Of a DNA stretch of 64,000 nucleotides, positions 31,926-44,482 are shown piece by piece. Origin of the DNA: Procambarus clarkii (Eukaryota; Arthropoda; Malacostraca; Decapoda; Cambaridae); contig NC_091173.1 in NCBI RefSeq assembly GCF_040958095.1, forward strand, positions 21,259,033-21,323,032, in the 5' to 3' direction. The translations under genes and the position numbers were made by a program. The notes below the pieces were generated by a model. It ran no database searches, was not told where the DNA came from, and saw only the letters and a list, made by a program, of their open reading frames with translations. The first letter of the stretch is position 1. The number at the start of each line of letters is the position of its first letter.

Positions 31926-32026
31926 TAATGTGTGTATACATATACGAGCAGCCTGTCCGCCCGAGCGCTCCTTAACGCCACTAAACTGTTATACACAGTT
32001 ATACTTAAGTGCCCCAACCTAATGCA

Positions 32027-32186
32027 GGCGATGAGTCACAATAACGTGGCTGAAGTATGTTGACCAGACCACACACTAGAAGTTGAAGGGACGACGACGT
32101 TTCGGTCCGTCCTGGACCATTCTCAAGTCGATTGTGTCCGAAACGTCGTCGTCCCTTCAACTTCTAGTGTGTGGTCTGGTCAACAT
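32027..32186 (+). mobile_element. Palindromic short retroposon with 16-bp TSD
   Basis: Flanked by perfect GCCCCAACCTAATGCA (32011-32026, 32187-32202). Starts GGCGATGAGTCACAATAACG. The arms GACGACGACGTTTCGGTCCG and the inverse around TCCTGGACCATTCTCAAGTC form a hairpin with nearly identical 60-base arms. Confidence 0.75.
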
Positions 32187-32879
32187 GCCCCAACCTAATG
32201 CACAGAAAACGGGACATCATGTCAGCCATTTTTTGTGTACATCAGTTTTTATACTTTATGCTTAACGTTTGGTATTTTTGTAAATGGTTATACAGTTTAA
32301 ATAGGTTAATAATATTCAATACAATAAACTATGCAAAAAAAAAACACTTATCAGTTGATATGAAAACACTCACGGCATGATATACGTCAAAATGCGACGT
32401 GCTATCAGAAGGGAAGGTTGCTTGAGTAAGGTGAGGGGGTCTGTCTGGGGTGACACCAAGACAGGAGTCGCTCTGTACACACACAGGAGAGATATGATTG
32501 CCACACTGGCCGTACTAAGAAATGGCGTCAGAGTATTTCCCTCTGAATGATGCCGAAACTGGGAAAGGTTCGTTTTCTATACCAGGTAGCCACCCTACTT
32601 ACTACACTACAGTGTAAAGGGTACAGTGGTGAGCTAGATTGTTTTGTGAGCCTGTGGCCTGAGTTAATGTCCACGGTTTCTAAAAAAAACGGCTCGACTC
32701 TAAAACACTTCTCTATTGTAACTATGCTTGTTAAAACGAAAGATATCACGACACATAACACGAAAGATATCACACTATTGCACGATAATCCAGCCCGTCA
32801 TCTCGAGTTGCCACAACGGACAGGAAATGGTGTATTAAACCAGCCCGTCCTCCTCAAATTTCCCAATGCCAAGAAACTG

Positions 32880-33135
32880 TCGTACTAAGGTGCCCTTATC
32901 CTAACCTTAACAGAGGACCCAAAACAGAAAACGGGACAGTATGTAAATTTCGCCAGCCGCTACCATTTTGCTAGTACAAGTTTTGGTCTGAGGTTGAGTA
33001 TACGTCAAAATGCGACGGTATATTAAGAGGACGGTCTGCACCAACACCCGAACCTAACCTAACCGAGCGAAACCACAAATAGAAAACGTGAATGCCTGTG
33101 AACCGCTATGATTTATAGTACAACATATTCCGCCC
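32880..33135 (+). repeat. CCCAAAACAGAAAACGGGAC repeat family
   Basis: Two tandem-like halves, each with an AAAACAGAAAAC/AAATAGAAAACG block, then a CCGCTACCATTTTGCTAGTA or CCGCTATGATTTATAGTACA block. Related fragments at 26075, 32185, 49280 and 56970. Confidence 0.5.
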
Positions 33136-33950
33136 GTTGGGGGATTTTGACGTCAAAAAAAAACCATGTATTATTCGAGAGGACACGTTGATAAGCTTGC
33201 ACTGCAGTATAACAATATGTAAACATAATCACCACCGCCGCTAGTAACGATGATAAAACACAATCATTAATAAGAAAACCTAACAATCATAACTGACAAG
33301 TCATGACTTTCAATGTCAGGCCCTTGCGTAAGACAACCCTCACGACCCCTTTGTCTCCAAAGATGGCTTCATATTCATAACACAGCGCTCACAACCACTA
33401 CCCTTCCATATGTCTTCCACTTCAACAATATACCAGTGGATGACAACGTAACTTATTGGAACACTGGGAGCGTGAACTGTCTGGTCCTACTGTCTTGAGA
33501 GGATAGGCGCCACCAAGGTGGTGCACAGATCCTTCACTGGGATCCTTGAGGATATAACTGTCAGTGGGGCAGGTTATCTACGCGGCAAATGCTTTCAAAG
33601 GGGGGTTCAAAGGCATATATATTTTCACGCGTGGAGCCCAAAGTGTGCTCTACATATTAAGTAAAGTCATGTATTATTTACTGTAGGGTGGCCCAAACGT
33701 TAGTGTACGGTAGGGTGGCCCAAACGTCCATGTAAATTCCATGTAGGAATTTCCATGTAAACGAAAAAAAATTGGAACGATTAAATTTAGCATGATTGAT
33801 TTTGGATTACATTGGCGTTATTTACTAAGCCTAAAACAATAATATCTTATTTTAGAAGTGGTTTTTAATTACAATACCCTATCAAAACAATGTTAAGTCG
33901 ATCTATTCGACAAAATATGGTTTGGCTGTAAAATTAGCTGTGCTACCTCT
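33135..33950. other. Non-coding stretch
   Basis: No gene or repeat family recognised. A short duplication GTAGGGTGGCCCAAACGT lies at about 33684-33703 and 33709-33727. Confidence 0.4.
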
Positions 33951-33964
33951 TACTCTGTACGTGA

Positions 33965-34240
33965 GGTGTGGCAGGGAAAGCTTTTTGCCTGTAAACAGAG
34001 AGCTGTGGCAAGAAGAGCTCTTAGCTTGTAGACAGAGAGCTGTGGCAAGAAGAGCTCCTAGCCTGTAAACAGCGAGCTGTGGCAAGAAGAGCTCCTAGCT
34101 TGTAAACAGAGAGCTGTGGCAAGAAGAGCTCCTAGCCTGTAAACAGAGAGCTGTGGCAAGAAGAGCTCCTAGCTTGTAAACAGAGAGCTGTGGCAAGAAG
34201 AGCTCCTAGCCTGTAAACAGCGAGCTGTGGTAGAGAACTC
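33965..34240 (+). repeat. 37-bp minisatellite with 74-bp alternation
   Basis: Unit of 37 bp: GAGAGCTGTGGCAAGAAGAG + CTCCTAGCTTGTAAACA. About seven units at 37-bp steps (34002, 34039, 34076, ...). AGCTTGT and AGCCTGT alternate from unit to unit, giving a two-unit higher-order period. Confidence 0.85.
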
Positions 34241-34454
34241 TTAACTTAATTGATAATGGGTCATTTTAGTCCCTATTCGTGTAAATGCCGTCGAATTCAT
34301 GGAATGCCGGAGCACCGTTTGTTTAATTTGGTTTATTATGGACTCCAATCATACCCATCCTGTGGGCGGTGGCGGAAAGATTAGTCACATAATTTGTTCA
34401 GGAACTGAACTCCTATGTTCTCCATTCTAAACAAATTGCCCGAAACGTTGTGTG

Positions 34455-34561
<107 letters not shown>

Positions 34562-34905
34562 TATACATATTATGCTATGCAATATATATAATAAGTATTC
34601 TTGCGAGAATTTATCTAACTTATTAATTATATTGTAGCTATTGACTGTACTACTATGAATGCATTCTATGAACACGCCAAAATTTGTACAAAAGCCAATG
34701 TATCTTCATTTGTATTTGTCTATCCTGTACCCCCGCACCCCGTCAGGGTTTATATACACACACACACACACACTTCTCGGTGTATATAAATTAAAATTAT
34801 TTTGGTCCTATAGTACTGTATGTTCAGGGATAAAGTATACTTGCTGGTTGGTCATTAAGCAATTGCAGTGGCCTTAATTCTCCAGAGTTTTACAGCCCTT
34901 GGGCC

Positions 34906-35162
34906 AGATTCACGAAGCAGTTACGCAAGTACTTACGAACGTGTACATCTTTTTCTCAATCTTTGGCGGCTTTGTTTACAATTATTAAACAGTTAATGAG
35001 CTCCGAAGCACCAGGAGGCTGTTTATAACAATAACAACAGTTGATTGGGACGTTTTTATGCTTGTAAACTGTTTAATAAATATAACCAAAGCCGTCAAAG
35101 ATTCAGGAAAGATGTACACGTTCGTAAGTACTTGCGTAACTGCTTAGTGAATCTGGCCCCTT
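34906..35162. mobile_element. Inverted-repeat MITE-like element
   Basis: Termini GGGCCAGATTCACGAAGCAG and its inverse (…GTGAATCTGGCCC). The arms are about 55 bp with TTACGCAAGTACTTACGAAC inside; weaker inner pairing gives TTTAATAA / TTATTAAAC. No transposase. A diverged relative is at 44225-44475. Target duplication unclear (possibly CTT). Confidence 0.75.
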
Positions 35163-35649
35163 ATGCCTCACACCAAACCCCGCACGCATCCTGTAGGAGG
35201 GTTTAGAAAAAGACTTGAAATACGCGACAAAGATGTTGGTTAATATGTAACTTTGTAAGAAATATGTTGGTATTTCTTTACCATTTGTAATAAAGAGTTG
35301 TTACTAAACTCTAATTTTTTCACATTCAATTAAACAGTGATCTAGTCCTGTGAGAATAGTTAGGCTGAGAGTATACATTGAGACAACTCTGCATCAGCAG
35401 GAAGTACAAACTCCCAGAGATATTTATAGCAGAGCATTGTAATATCTAGAAGCCTGATGATGTTTGATGATAACATATGGCTCGTCTTGCATAGTATAAG
35501 TAATGATGAAATTTACATTCGGCTCAGATTTATGCAGAGTTGAGGTTCCTGATGCATTATTGTCCTTAGGCTGTTTATAGACAAATTTAAGTGTATAATA
35601 AGCTCCTTTGAGAGCATAGGCTTTGGTAACTCATCAGGTAACTCGTACA

Positions 35650-35735
35650 GTTCAAGTTCAAGTATGTTTATTGAGACAAGAAAAATACATCTGAAAGGGA
35701 TAGAGTAGCTTAGGCTATTTCTACCCCCCCCCCTA
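35650..35735 (+). repeat. Dispersed repeat, GTTTATTGAG family
   Basis: AGTATGTTTATTGAGACAAG then GGGATAGAGTAGCTTAGGCT and a C run. Inverted relative at 41603-41680. Confidence 0.55.
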
Positions 35736-36092
35736 TTTCTACCCAACTCGTACAGATCAATAAGAGATGTAGTTTATATAACTCTGTTACCGTCATTTAT
35801 AATTTTGTTATATCTATACGTTTTCTTGGCTCAGAAACAAGCATGGTACAATTGTATCTTAAGAAGTTGAGCCCTATATAGTTCTATGCAGTTTCCAGGT
35901 TTTTAAAAGGGATGATTTTAATATGATTTTTTTGTTTTAGTGTATTTTCTACCACAGATGTGGCCATATATTTACAATGCTACCAGCACAGTGTCATGAG
36001 TTATTGAGCACTCAACCACAGAAGGTTATTGAATGACCTATCACCGGCACTTTGTTAGAAATAAAACCTTTCACTTCAGATATTTAAAACGC

Positions 36093-36277
<185 letters not shown>

Positions 36278-36299
36278 AGACCACACTGCTGGCGTTGTT

Positions 36300-38285
36300 G
36301 ATCTTTATAGTATAAGCTTTCTATGCTTCTATTTTCTTACTAGTGAGCCAGGACTGAGCAGCGGAAAATTTTCACTGCCTCAGATAGTTTCCTACGGCCA
36401 CCCCATTGAAAATTACTAACAGAATACTCTACGCTTTATAACAGAACTTTTCCAGCTGAACCAATGCAGTGACGTACACCTTCCCAGAACCTATATGTAT
36501 TCGATATTATTATTATTATGCATCAAGCTTGATGTTACTTAAATAACAAAAAAACCAAGACTAGTTAACTTACAACAATTTATAAACTAAGATATCAGCC
36601 ACTGAAAAAAATCTTAGTAACCCTTCAAAGCTTTTCTCTATGGCTGGTAGAAGGAGTTAGACATTCAATGCCTCGTAGTCACTGTTAGATAAGTAAACAA
36701 GTGCAAAACTAAAACCAAAATTAGGATTGTGTAAACTGTCAACAGAGGCAGTTACCGAGGACGCTCCCAGGCGGGTGGCAGTCAGTATTGCTATGTGGCG
36801 TGGAGGCAGCACACTGGCCAGTAATTTTGGACACTGCCGCTTGCAGTGACAGCGATGAACAACAAAAACACAAATAACGTTAAGTGCAATAGCCTCGTCC
36901 TACTAATGAATGAAACACGTTGGGAGCAAATTAAACAGAGAGACGGAGCCAGGGTGTTACACCACTCTTAAGTGTCAACATGAGCCGTCACAGACAAGGA
37001 GGACTGTGCTTGCCTCACGGTGAGTCACAAGACAAATCTGCATTTTGTACTTCAAGGACAAGCTGAGATATCAATGCTCAGCCGTACGAGGCGCTAACAT
37101 AATATATTAATATTGCTGGACATACTCTCAAACTTATTCGTAGCAGAAACTGGCAATATATGAGATGAATATGATAGGTTTGTCCACGAGCCCCTCCCCC
37201 CCTTTCCATCCAAGGTATTAATTTTCATGTTATTAAAAGGTTTCATGTTGCTGCTAAGCTTGAAGATAATACAATACCAATATTTTGTCTTGTTGGAAGC
37301 TGAGCACTATATAGTTCGTAACACTATATAGTTCCGTAAGTACACCGTAACACAAAATTGGACACTAATCGTTAACGGGGAACCCCTTTTCATAGTAAGC
37401 AAGGCGTCCTCTCACTAATCTCACTTCCCGTAGAGGTACGGGAAGCCTCCTGAACCAGCCTTCTGTGTAATATGCTCGTCTTGGCGTCAAAAGAAGAATA
37501 GCTGCACATGAGCTAAATTCCCCCACTGAAGGAGCATAGTGGCTGGACACCCACTATGGTCTAAAGCCTATTGTGCCTTACGTAATCCTTTAGCGTAACC
37601 GTTGACAGAACGTGTGCGAGGTGCACAATAAACTAGCTGCAGCTGGCGGCAGCAGTTATCACCTCACTACAATAGTGAATGTTCACATGCAATAAAGGCC
37701 AGACGAAATAGACACGACAACAAAAAACAAAATACTTGTGGAACCAAGATGCCGCAAAGTGCCACGGGCGTCATATTGTTGACTCCATATATTGTTATGA
37801 GCGATGCATTGTTAAAAATGGAGAAATACCCAGCTATAATTTCGCTCCAGCCTTTCTGCTTCGCCAGTATAACTTTAATTTTTTGGTCGACATTCGACAC
37901 CCTTAACCATTAGTGAGTGTTTAACCCCAGTTTACCCAATACCCTTACTTGAGTCACAATATAAGTTACTTAAATATTCAAAATTCCTACAAATTCAGAA
38001 TGCCTACATGCCTACGGCATATAGGCATTCTGAATACGGCATGCAGGCAGTATTGCCTACGTACATACTGGGTTTACCTATGTATTTAAGCCACGGCTCT
38101 CAATACAACCAGGTCCTTTAAAAGGATAACAACGTTAATAAACAGTTAGAGGTGTTAATCTGGAACATTAATAGACTCACATTTTTACCCCGAAAACCTA
38201 TGTGCAACGGTAAGGTTTATTCAAAACAGAACTTTTCTAAAATATAAATTCATATTATTATTTATTAGCATATTGTGCATATTTA
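36300..38285. other. Spacer between the paralogues, upstream of both
   Basis: No coding gene found. 36740-36900 is locally G+C-richer and on the minus strand has GCGTCCTCG|GTAACTG, which could be a donor of an untranslated first exon for paralogue 1; this is only a guess. 37985-38060 has a partial inverted repeat around TGCCTACGGCATATAGGCAT. Confidence 0.3.
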
Positions 38286-38289
38286 AGCA

Positions 38290-38605
38290 TTGGTTAGGTT
38301 AGGTGTTAAGGTTCTGTTCGCGATTATATTTCAAGTACGTGGGTAAAACATTTACAGGGTTGTAGTTTGAACAAAAGTCGCCAGCGAAGCATTTGTTCCG
38401 GAAGTGTTCGGACGTCAACAGTTGTGAGTCGCGAGTAAACCGTTTTTCATTCATAAACAGGGGGTTTGGCGGGTGCATGGAATGTACTCTGGGTCTTTGT
38501 TTGAAGGACGGGCTTATTTCTGTCCAGCCCGTGATTCGAATCTTGAATTTCCGATTGTGAGACGAGGACGAACCCCAACTACACTACCGAGACTTGTGCA
38601 TTCAT
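38290..38605 (+). repeat. Dispersed 215-bp repeat (copy 2) joined to SINE fragment
   Basis: TTACAGGGTTGTAGTTTGAA, GAAGCATTTGTTCCGGAAG and TTTTTCATTCATAAACAGGG match 28655-28870. From 38515 it continues as a minus-strand SINE fragment with CCCGTGATTCGAATC. Confidence 0.65.
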
Positions 38606-38944
38606 CGTACAGACATGTACACAAGTCAACGCCGGCGGCCAGACATGCAAAACGAATATCCACAGCCTAAAACAGTATTATCTTTCAATGCACTACTGCA
38701 CATCCTATGTCCTTCACATTACAAAACCCACACCTAACACTTACCCCCGATCTCATTATCATCCATTCGCTCCTGGCTGATGTTAATGCTAAACACGCAT
38801 ATTGGATCCAATGACGTTAATGTAAATGGGTCCAGTTCGTACAACAATCTTAACCCCAACACATGGAAATATTAAAGTATAATTTGCTGATTAATACCAA
38901 CACATTGCCAGAAGCAAACTAGACAACATAGCTCTACACTCTTG

Positions 38945-39085
38945 ACTATTAATTGACATTGAGAAGGTAGTAGAGGCCAAGACCGTCAGTAGTTTCAAAG
39001 CTTTATATGACAGAGTGCTGGGAAGACGGGACACCACGGGCGTAGCTCTCATCCTGTAACTACACTTAGGTAATTACACTATGCA
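38945..39085 (+). mobile_element. LINE 3' end fragment (RRDTTGVAL family)
   Basis: Encodes VVEAKTVSSFKALYDRVLGR and RDTTGVALIL, stop, then the terminus CTACACTTAGGTAATTACAC. The cleanest copy of this family in the window. Confidence 0.7.
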
Positions 39086-39409
39086 TAGCGATCATTTTAT
39101 CATTACGTGTACCTCTAAGATACACAAGCCTCAAACTACGAAGAGGCTAGTTTTATATACTGTATATCCAAAACTAGCTATTTTATACACAAGTCAATGG
39201 TTTACTGAATATAATAAATTACCCCCTTCACGATAAATTAATTTGACTGATCTATACATATCTAATAATCTCGCTCCTCAGATTATCAACACACAAAAAA
39301 AGTTCGTAGCATATCAATAATAACTACAATACTTTAGCATAAAAATAAATCGTCGAGATACTTTATATATATTTGCTTATACACCTTCCTCTCTTCTGTT
39401 ACAGGACTT

Positions 39410-39480
39410 GATAATGGTCCAGGATGGACCGAAAAGTCGTCTTTTTTTTTTTACTTTCTGACGTGTGGTTTGGTCATCAG
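39410..39480 (+). mobile_element. 5'-truncated palindromic retroposon
   Basis: CTTGATAATGGTCCAGGATG through GTGTGGTTTGGTCATC: only the second half of the element at 32027-32186. Truncation at the 5' side fits a target-primed mechanism. Confidence 0.6.
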
Positions 39481-40309
39481 ATCGCTGAGTAAAAAAAAAA
39501 AATATAACTGCTTTTCATCCCATTCCTAAAGAACCTTCTGAACGTTTATCCTCAAATTAGAGAATTGCGGATAATATGGCGATCTACCCTTTAACGTTTT
39601 AAGCAAGATTTCACCAAGACAAATAATTTTTTTACAGAACAAATTGGTAGATATCAAACAAGATCACTTATTTGAAATGGTCTTGTTCAAATTGGGAGAT
39701 ATCAAAAAAGCCCCCTAATGGTCCTTTTTCACCCATTGGGTAACAAATACATGATATATCTTACCTGCAGAAGACGTAAATACCAAAACACTGCAACACT
39801 TTATAAAGTACATCTGAAAATATCCTCAGGGATTACCTTTGACATCTCACCGGCTTAATCGCACTTGTGGTATAGCGGTCGTTACGAAAAACTGAAGTTA
39901 GCGTAGAAACATTTCACACACACACACTTAAGTTTCCCCTTGAATACAGATGACATCCATTTTCTATAAGCCCGCTCTAACCTTTTTCGCACCTATACGA
40001 CCTGATCTTGACATTATTTACCAAGTTTCATCATCCAGTAAACACGCGGAACAAACAACAACACTGCCAAGATTGCACACAAACACTAGGAAATATTGCT
40101 TCCACTTCGTGCCACAAGATACGTACACAGCTTGGAAAAAAGGGGGGGCCCAAAAGACAGATCCATACCTTGGAGGGAGCAAAAGATCGACCGCCCCCGA
40201 CGGAGTCTGAGGCAGCAATGGTTGCCGGCGGAGCGGCGAGTCTCGCCTCAGCCGGAAACATTGCCACTTCTTGCCATAAAGTGCATTGCTCTTGACCTTG
40301 ACAGGTGAG

Positions 40310-40475
40310 ATTGAAATTGAAATATAGTTTATTGAGGTAAAATACACACAAAGGGATGAGGTAGCTCAAGCTATTCTCACACCCCGTTCAGTACATCGTG
40401 TTAATAGATATACACACATCACAAACAGTAAACATATTACCAAACATTCTGAGAGATAAACATCTACATTTCCTA
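40310..40475 (+). repeat. Dispersed repeat, TTTATTGAGGTAAAATAC family
   Basis: TATAGTTTATTGAGGTAAAA, AAAGGGATGAGGTAGCTCAA, CCCCGTTCAGTACATCG, CATATTACCAAACATTCTGA. Nearly the same as 62460-62615. Confidence 0.7.
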
Positions 40476-40595
40476 CAGGTGAGATGTTTTATTGCTGTAT
40501 TTTTTTACGATTTTCAACGCTGATGGCAAGGCGTTTAATGGTAATGTATTTAATAATAATTTATGTAATTGGTAATGCATATTGAAAAAATCAAT

Positions 40596-40602
<7 letters not shown>

Positions 40603-40653
<51 letters not shown>
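40603..40653. repeat. (GA)n microsatellite
   Basis: About 50 bp of pure GA. Confidence 0.95.
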
Positions 40654-40659
<6 letters not shown>

Positions 40660-40784
40660 TGACGAGTCAGGTTAGAGAGTGTGTATGGTCATTAACTGAC
40701 TGGGTTACGGACCGATTAACCTTGCCTGAGGCTAGAGGTGACCTTTATACAAACCTTGCAGGCTTCTTCACTCAGATCAGTTTG

Positions 40785-40859
40785 GTTGTTGTTGTTGTTT
40801 TAGATTCAGATACTTAGAACCAAAAGTTCCAAAGTAGCACGGGCTATGGTGAGTCCGTA
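40785..40859 (-). mobile_element. Micro-SINE, AAC-tail family
   Basis: On the minus strand: TACGGACTCACCATAGCCCG, TGCTACTTTGGAACTTTTGG, GTATCTGAATCTAAAACAAC and an AAC tail. Confidence 0.65.
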
Positions 40860-41284
40860 GTGGACTTACCTAGCACAGGAGCGGGGTTGTATCTGCGGTG
40901 TCAGTTTGATAATTAGCATTCGCATTAAGCAAGTCGCGTATATGAATTCAATTGCATTATTGTGCAGGCATACGTGTGTGGATTGTCTTAGAGAACACAG
41001 GTACTAAATACCAAGATAATTCCAGGTGAGACCACACTTATGAGAATTTCAGATATTGAAACTTGAAATAAAAACAAATGTCTGAAATCTAGTTAATTTT
41101 TTTTGCTGTAATTTACTATATTAGTCACAATTATCCACTTGATCAATTTAGCTGATAACTGCCTTGAGGTTAACGGATCTCTCTCTCTCTCCCAGCAAGA
41201 TTTAGTCACTGCTGTTATCTATAAAATCTCTGATTAGCATTTGTTCTTTATTAACTTTAAATAAAAAGTTATATTGTTACATAA

Positions 41285-41540
41285 TTCTTGAGGTTATCTT
41301 GAGATGTTTTCGGGGCTTAGCGTCCCCGCGGCCCGGTCCTCGAGCAGGGATTCTTTTTGTTACACATATCCAGGAAGCAGTCTGTAGCAGCTGTCTAACT
41401 CCCAGGTACCTATTTACTGCTAGGTGAACAGGGGCATTATGGTGAAAGAAACTCTGCCCATTTGTTTCCGCCTCCACCGGGGATCGAACCCGGAACCTCA
41501 GGACTGCGAATTCCGAGCGCTATCCATTCAGTTGTCAACA
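41285..41540 (-). mobile_element. tRNA-derived SINE with LINE-like tail
   Basis: B box GGTTCGATCCCCGGTGGAGG on the minus strand. Tail GGGACGCTAAGCCCCGAAAA and CATCTCAAGATAACCTCAAG. A close copy of 29420-29695. Confidence 0.75.
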
Positions 41541-41602
41541 CAGAACAGAATCAGACAATCAGTTGATTGACAGTTGAGAGGTGGAAGGGGGAGGGGATGG
41601 GT

Positions 41603-41680
41603 AGAAATAGCCTAAGCTACTCTATCCCTTTCAGATGTATTTTTCTCTTGTCTCAATAAACATACTTGAACTTGAGAGGC
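41603..41680 (-). repeat. Dispersed repeat, GTTTATTGAG family (inverted)
   Basis: Plus strand GAAATAGCCTAAGCTACTCT then TCTCAATAAACATACTTGAA; the reverse of 35650-35735. Confidence 0.6.
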
Positions 41681-41785
41681 GGGACCAAAGAACCAGAGCA
41701 CAACCCCTGCAAGCACAACTAGGTGACAGACTGTGATATAACACAACACAATAATCAATGAGTAACAATATAATGATATACATGT

Positions 41786-41880
41786 ATCACCCCGACACTT
41801 AATGGTGTCGGGGTGATGCGTAAGTGTAAGCCACTCGTAGTGTAATACGTAGTGTAAGCCACTCAATGGCTTACACCTCA
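41786..41880. repeat. Perfect short hairpins
   Basis: TCACCCCGACAC-ttaatg-GTGTCGGGGTGA, followed by two TGTAAGCCACTC copies facing AATGGCTTACAC. No gene context. Confidence 0.55.
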
Positions 41881-41889
41881 ATGGCTTAC

Positions 41890-43260
41890 TCTTCCACTGG
41901 TCTCTGGAATGGGTAAGATGCAAGGTGTCACATACACACAGAAATCACTATAAAATGAATTGATAATAATAACACCGTACAATTTAAATACATAAAAGTA
42001 TAACAAATACTTAATGTGTTTTTCGTGTGTGTAACACAAGGTAGTGACGGATACAGTGTTACACAGATGGCTGTAGAGCAACACAAGGAAACACTATAAG
42101 AACAAGAGAAATATTTGTACTCACTTTAAAGACCGGCCGATCACTCACACCTTGCATACATACAACGTTGAACTGTAGATACTCTGATGAAATACTCCAG
42201 CAATTTCTGCACGTTATAACATGCGAATAACAATCAAACAAAGGGTGGCAACTGTAGACAACTCAAGCAATGACCATACGTTGTGACATGCCAGTAACAA
42301 AAGTTGACACAGGGGGTAGAAGGTGCAACAACTCAAGCTGTGACAGCACATGGTTAACATGCGAGTAACACGTTGGGGTACTCTAGGTGGTAGGTGCATG
42401 CTGATAGAACAGGTGTACAGTGGTCGTGCGTGGCGCAACACGGTGGGTGGTAATGCCACCCACCTACCTGTGTGTAACCGACAGCTACACACAGGGTGGT
42501 AATGGCGAGTGCTAAACCTTGGGTAAACCTTGGCGAGTTGGGTGTCAGTGACACATGGGTTAGGCTATCGATTGACACTACTGCCACACACGCGTTACGA
42601 AGTCAGATGTTTCACATACACAATCAATGGCAGTTTAACATTTAACCTTTACTTTATAATGGATGACAGTACACTAATGAAAAGCGTGTATTCAAGTAAA
42701 TATGTGGATAAAAGGAGAACAATACCAAGAGCATAGCTGAAACTTCGACACCAAGTGCATGGCTGGGACCCCCAACACCAATTACATAATTGGGGGTCCC
42801 AACACCAAATACAGTATATTTACAATTAGGTGAAACAGAGGCATCAGTCAAATTCTTGCCCGTCCCAGGATTCGTATCCAAGATCAATCTGTTGATAACC
42901 AGTGTGATACAGGGCTACAGTTTCCGTAGCTACAGCTGGCCAACTAAATAGCTGTATTTTCCCATCTTTACGAATTCGTCAATCGACTGTGCACTTTCGC
43001 AAAAATGTTAACTTATTCTGGCAGTCGAGCCAAACAATCATACAGAGATTTTCTTAAAACGCTAAAGATAATCCGGTTATTCACTAAGGGGAAACGCCAG
43101 TCATTGTGAGAAGTGGTCCATTGCACCATAATTAATACATATTTCACAAGGTGATGAAGAGATAAGATAAATAGGCGGCTTGTGAGATGTTTATATAGAA
43201 CCACTCGTTTTCATATCTTTTCATATTTTTTTTTGCAAATGAAAACCGAAATAATATATT
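41890..43260. other. Spacer with SINE fragment
   Basis: No gene seen. 42825-42925 is a minus-strand SINE fragment (CCCAGGATTCGTATCCAAGA). 42765-42810 has a small hairpin around GGGACCCCCAACACCAATTA. Confidence 0.35.
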
Positions 43261-43344
43261 TCCGTTGCTCTTCTACTAGGCTATGTGATGTGTTTGTAAA
43301 TTCAGAATATGACATTCAGTTAATACATGTCGGTAGCTAGCGTA

Positions 43345-43745
43345 GTCGGTTCGTAAGCAATAAATCTTAGGCTTGATTCCCGTGCAAGAAGAGACGTTAG
43401 AGTATGCTTCCTTACACCTGGTACTTCCGTTCACCTTGCAGTAAAGAAGTAACTGGGAGTTGGTATCTGTTGTGGATTGCATCCTGCGAAAGGATTTTGA
43501 CCTAAGTCCTTAAGGGAACTCGATTATTTTTATAGACTTCCTCTCCCCAACAATGGGTAACAGGCTATCTGTCCTCAACAATGGGAAACCAGCGCGTTCT
43601 CATAAACAAAGGCCAAAGTCCATTCCATGCACCCTCCAAACCCCCAGTTTATGAATGAAAAACGGTTTACACAACTCACAACTGATGACGTTCGAACAAT
43701 TCTCGAACAAGTGCTTCGCTGACGACTTTTGTTCGAACCACAACG
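43345..43745. repeat. SINE relic plus dispersed 215-bp repeat (copy 3, minus)
   Basis: 43345-43565 is a degenerate GGATTCGAAC-type SINE on the plus strand, with a CTTGATTCCCGTGCAAG head and a CTTCCTCTCCCCAACAATGG tail. 43600-43745 is the inverted third copy of the 28655 repeat (plus strand TTTATGAATGAAAAACGG). Confidence 0.55.
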
Positions 43746-44224
43746 CTGGGAAACCATTAGGTCTTCCCAATTTTTTTCACGGAAGGAAATTGCTGCCATT
43801 TTCCAACATGGCCGGCATCCATTTAAATGTTTCCCTAAATATTTTAAACTTAATCCACTTGTGAGCCTTAAAGAGCCTTAAAAAGTCCACAATATCTTCT
43901 TGAATGAATTGTATATAATTAATACTTTCTATATATTTGCAAAACTTCGACATACCTGAATGATGTAAAACAGTGTACAGTATATTTGCAAGTCTATTAA
44001 TATAATTTTATTTGACGATAGAGAAAATACATTTTTTTCCTCCTGCAACGGCTACTCTATTGTGTACCCGATATTCCCCCTGAAAGTGGTAGCAGCTAAA
44101 GCCGTCTAGAAACTCTAAATTTATGTTCGATTTCAGGCAGAACTGACTAATCAGGGAGGGGCAATTTGAAATCCACCAATAAGATAAGCTACCTGGATTA
44201 GCCAACCAACGAGCAAGCATCAGT

Positions 44225-44475
44225 TGAGTCGAGCTTAGGCCAGGATTTACCAATGGTGTACGCAACATATATATTTCCTTAATCATGACGACTTTGCATT
44301 TATTAAACAGTTTACGAGCTACTAGACTTCACGACCTAAGGTTATCATTTGTATAAACAACCTCGTAGTGCTTCGCTCATTAACTTTAATAAATGTAAAT
44401 AAAGCCGCCACAATTGAGGAAAGCTGTACAGGATTCATAAGTGATTGCGTAAGTGCTTGAAGAATCCTAGTCCGA
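44225..44475. mobile_element. Diverged inverted-repeat MITE-like element
   Basis: Same outline as 34906-35162: GGCCAGGATTTACC at one end, AAGTGCTTGAAGAATCCTAG at the other, inner TTTATTAAACAGTTTACGAG and AAATAAAGCCGCCACAATTG. Confidence 0.55.
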
Positions 44476-44482
44476 GGTCAGA

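Noticed and set aside
31531-32022. Frames of 136 and 149 codons on both strands
   Set aside because: They span a SINE (31395-31675) and a second SINE (31722-31925); no conserved protein content.
26819-34240. Regularly spaced repeats suggesting a CRISPR array
   Set aside because: The 27-bp and 37-bp units are contiguous with no unique spacers, in a eukaryotic genome; ordinary minisatellites.
40008-40369. Several frames of 70-112 codons in a G+C-richer patch
   Set aside because: Overlapping frames on both strands with no recognisable domain or splice context; part overlaps the dispersed repeat at 40310.
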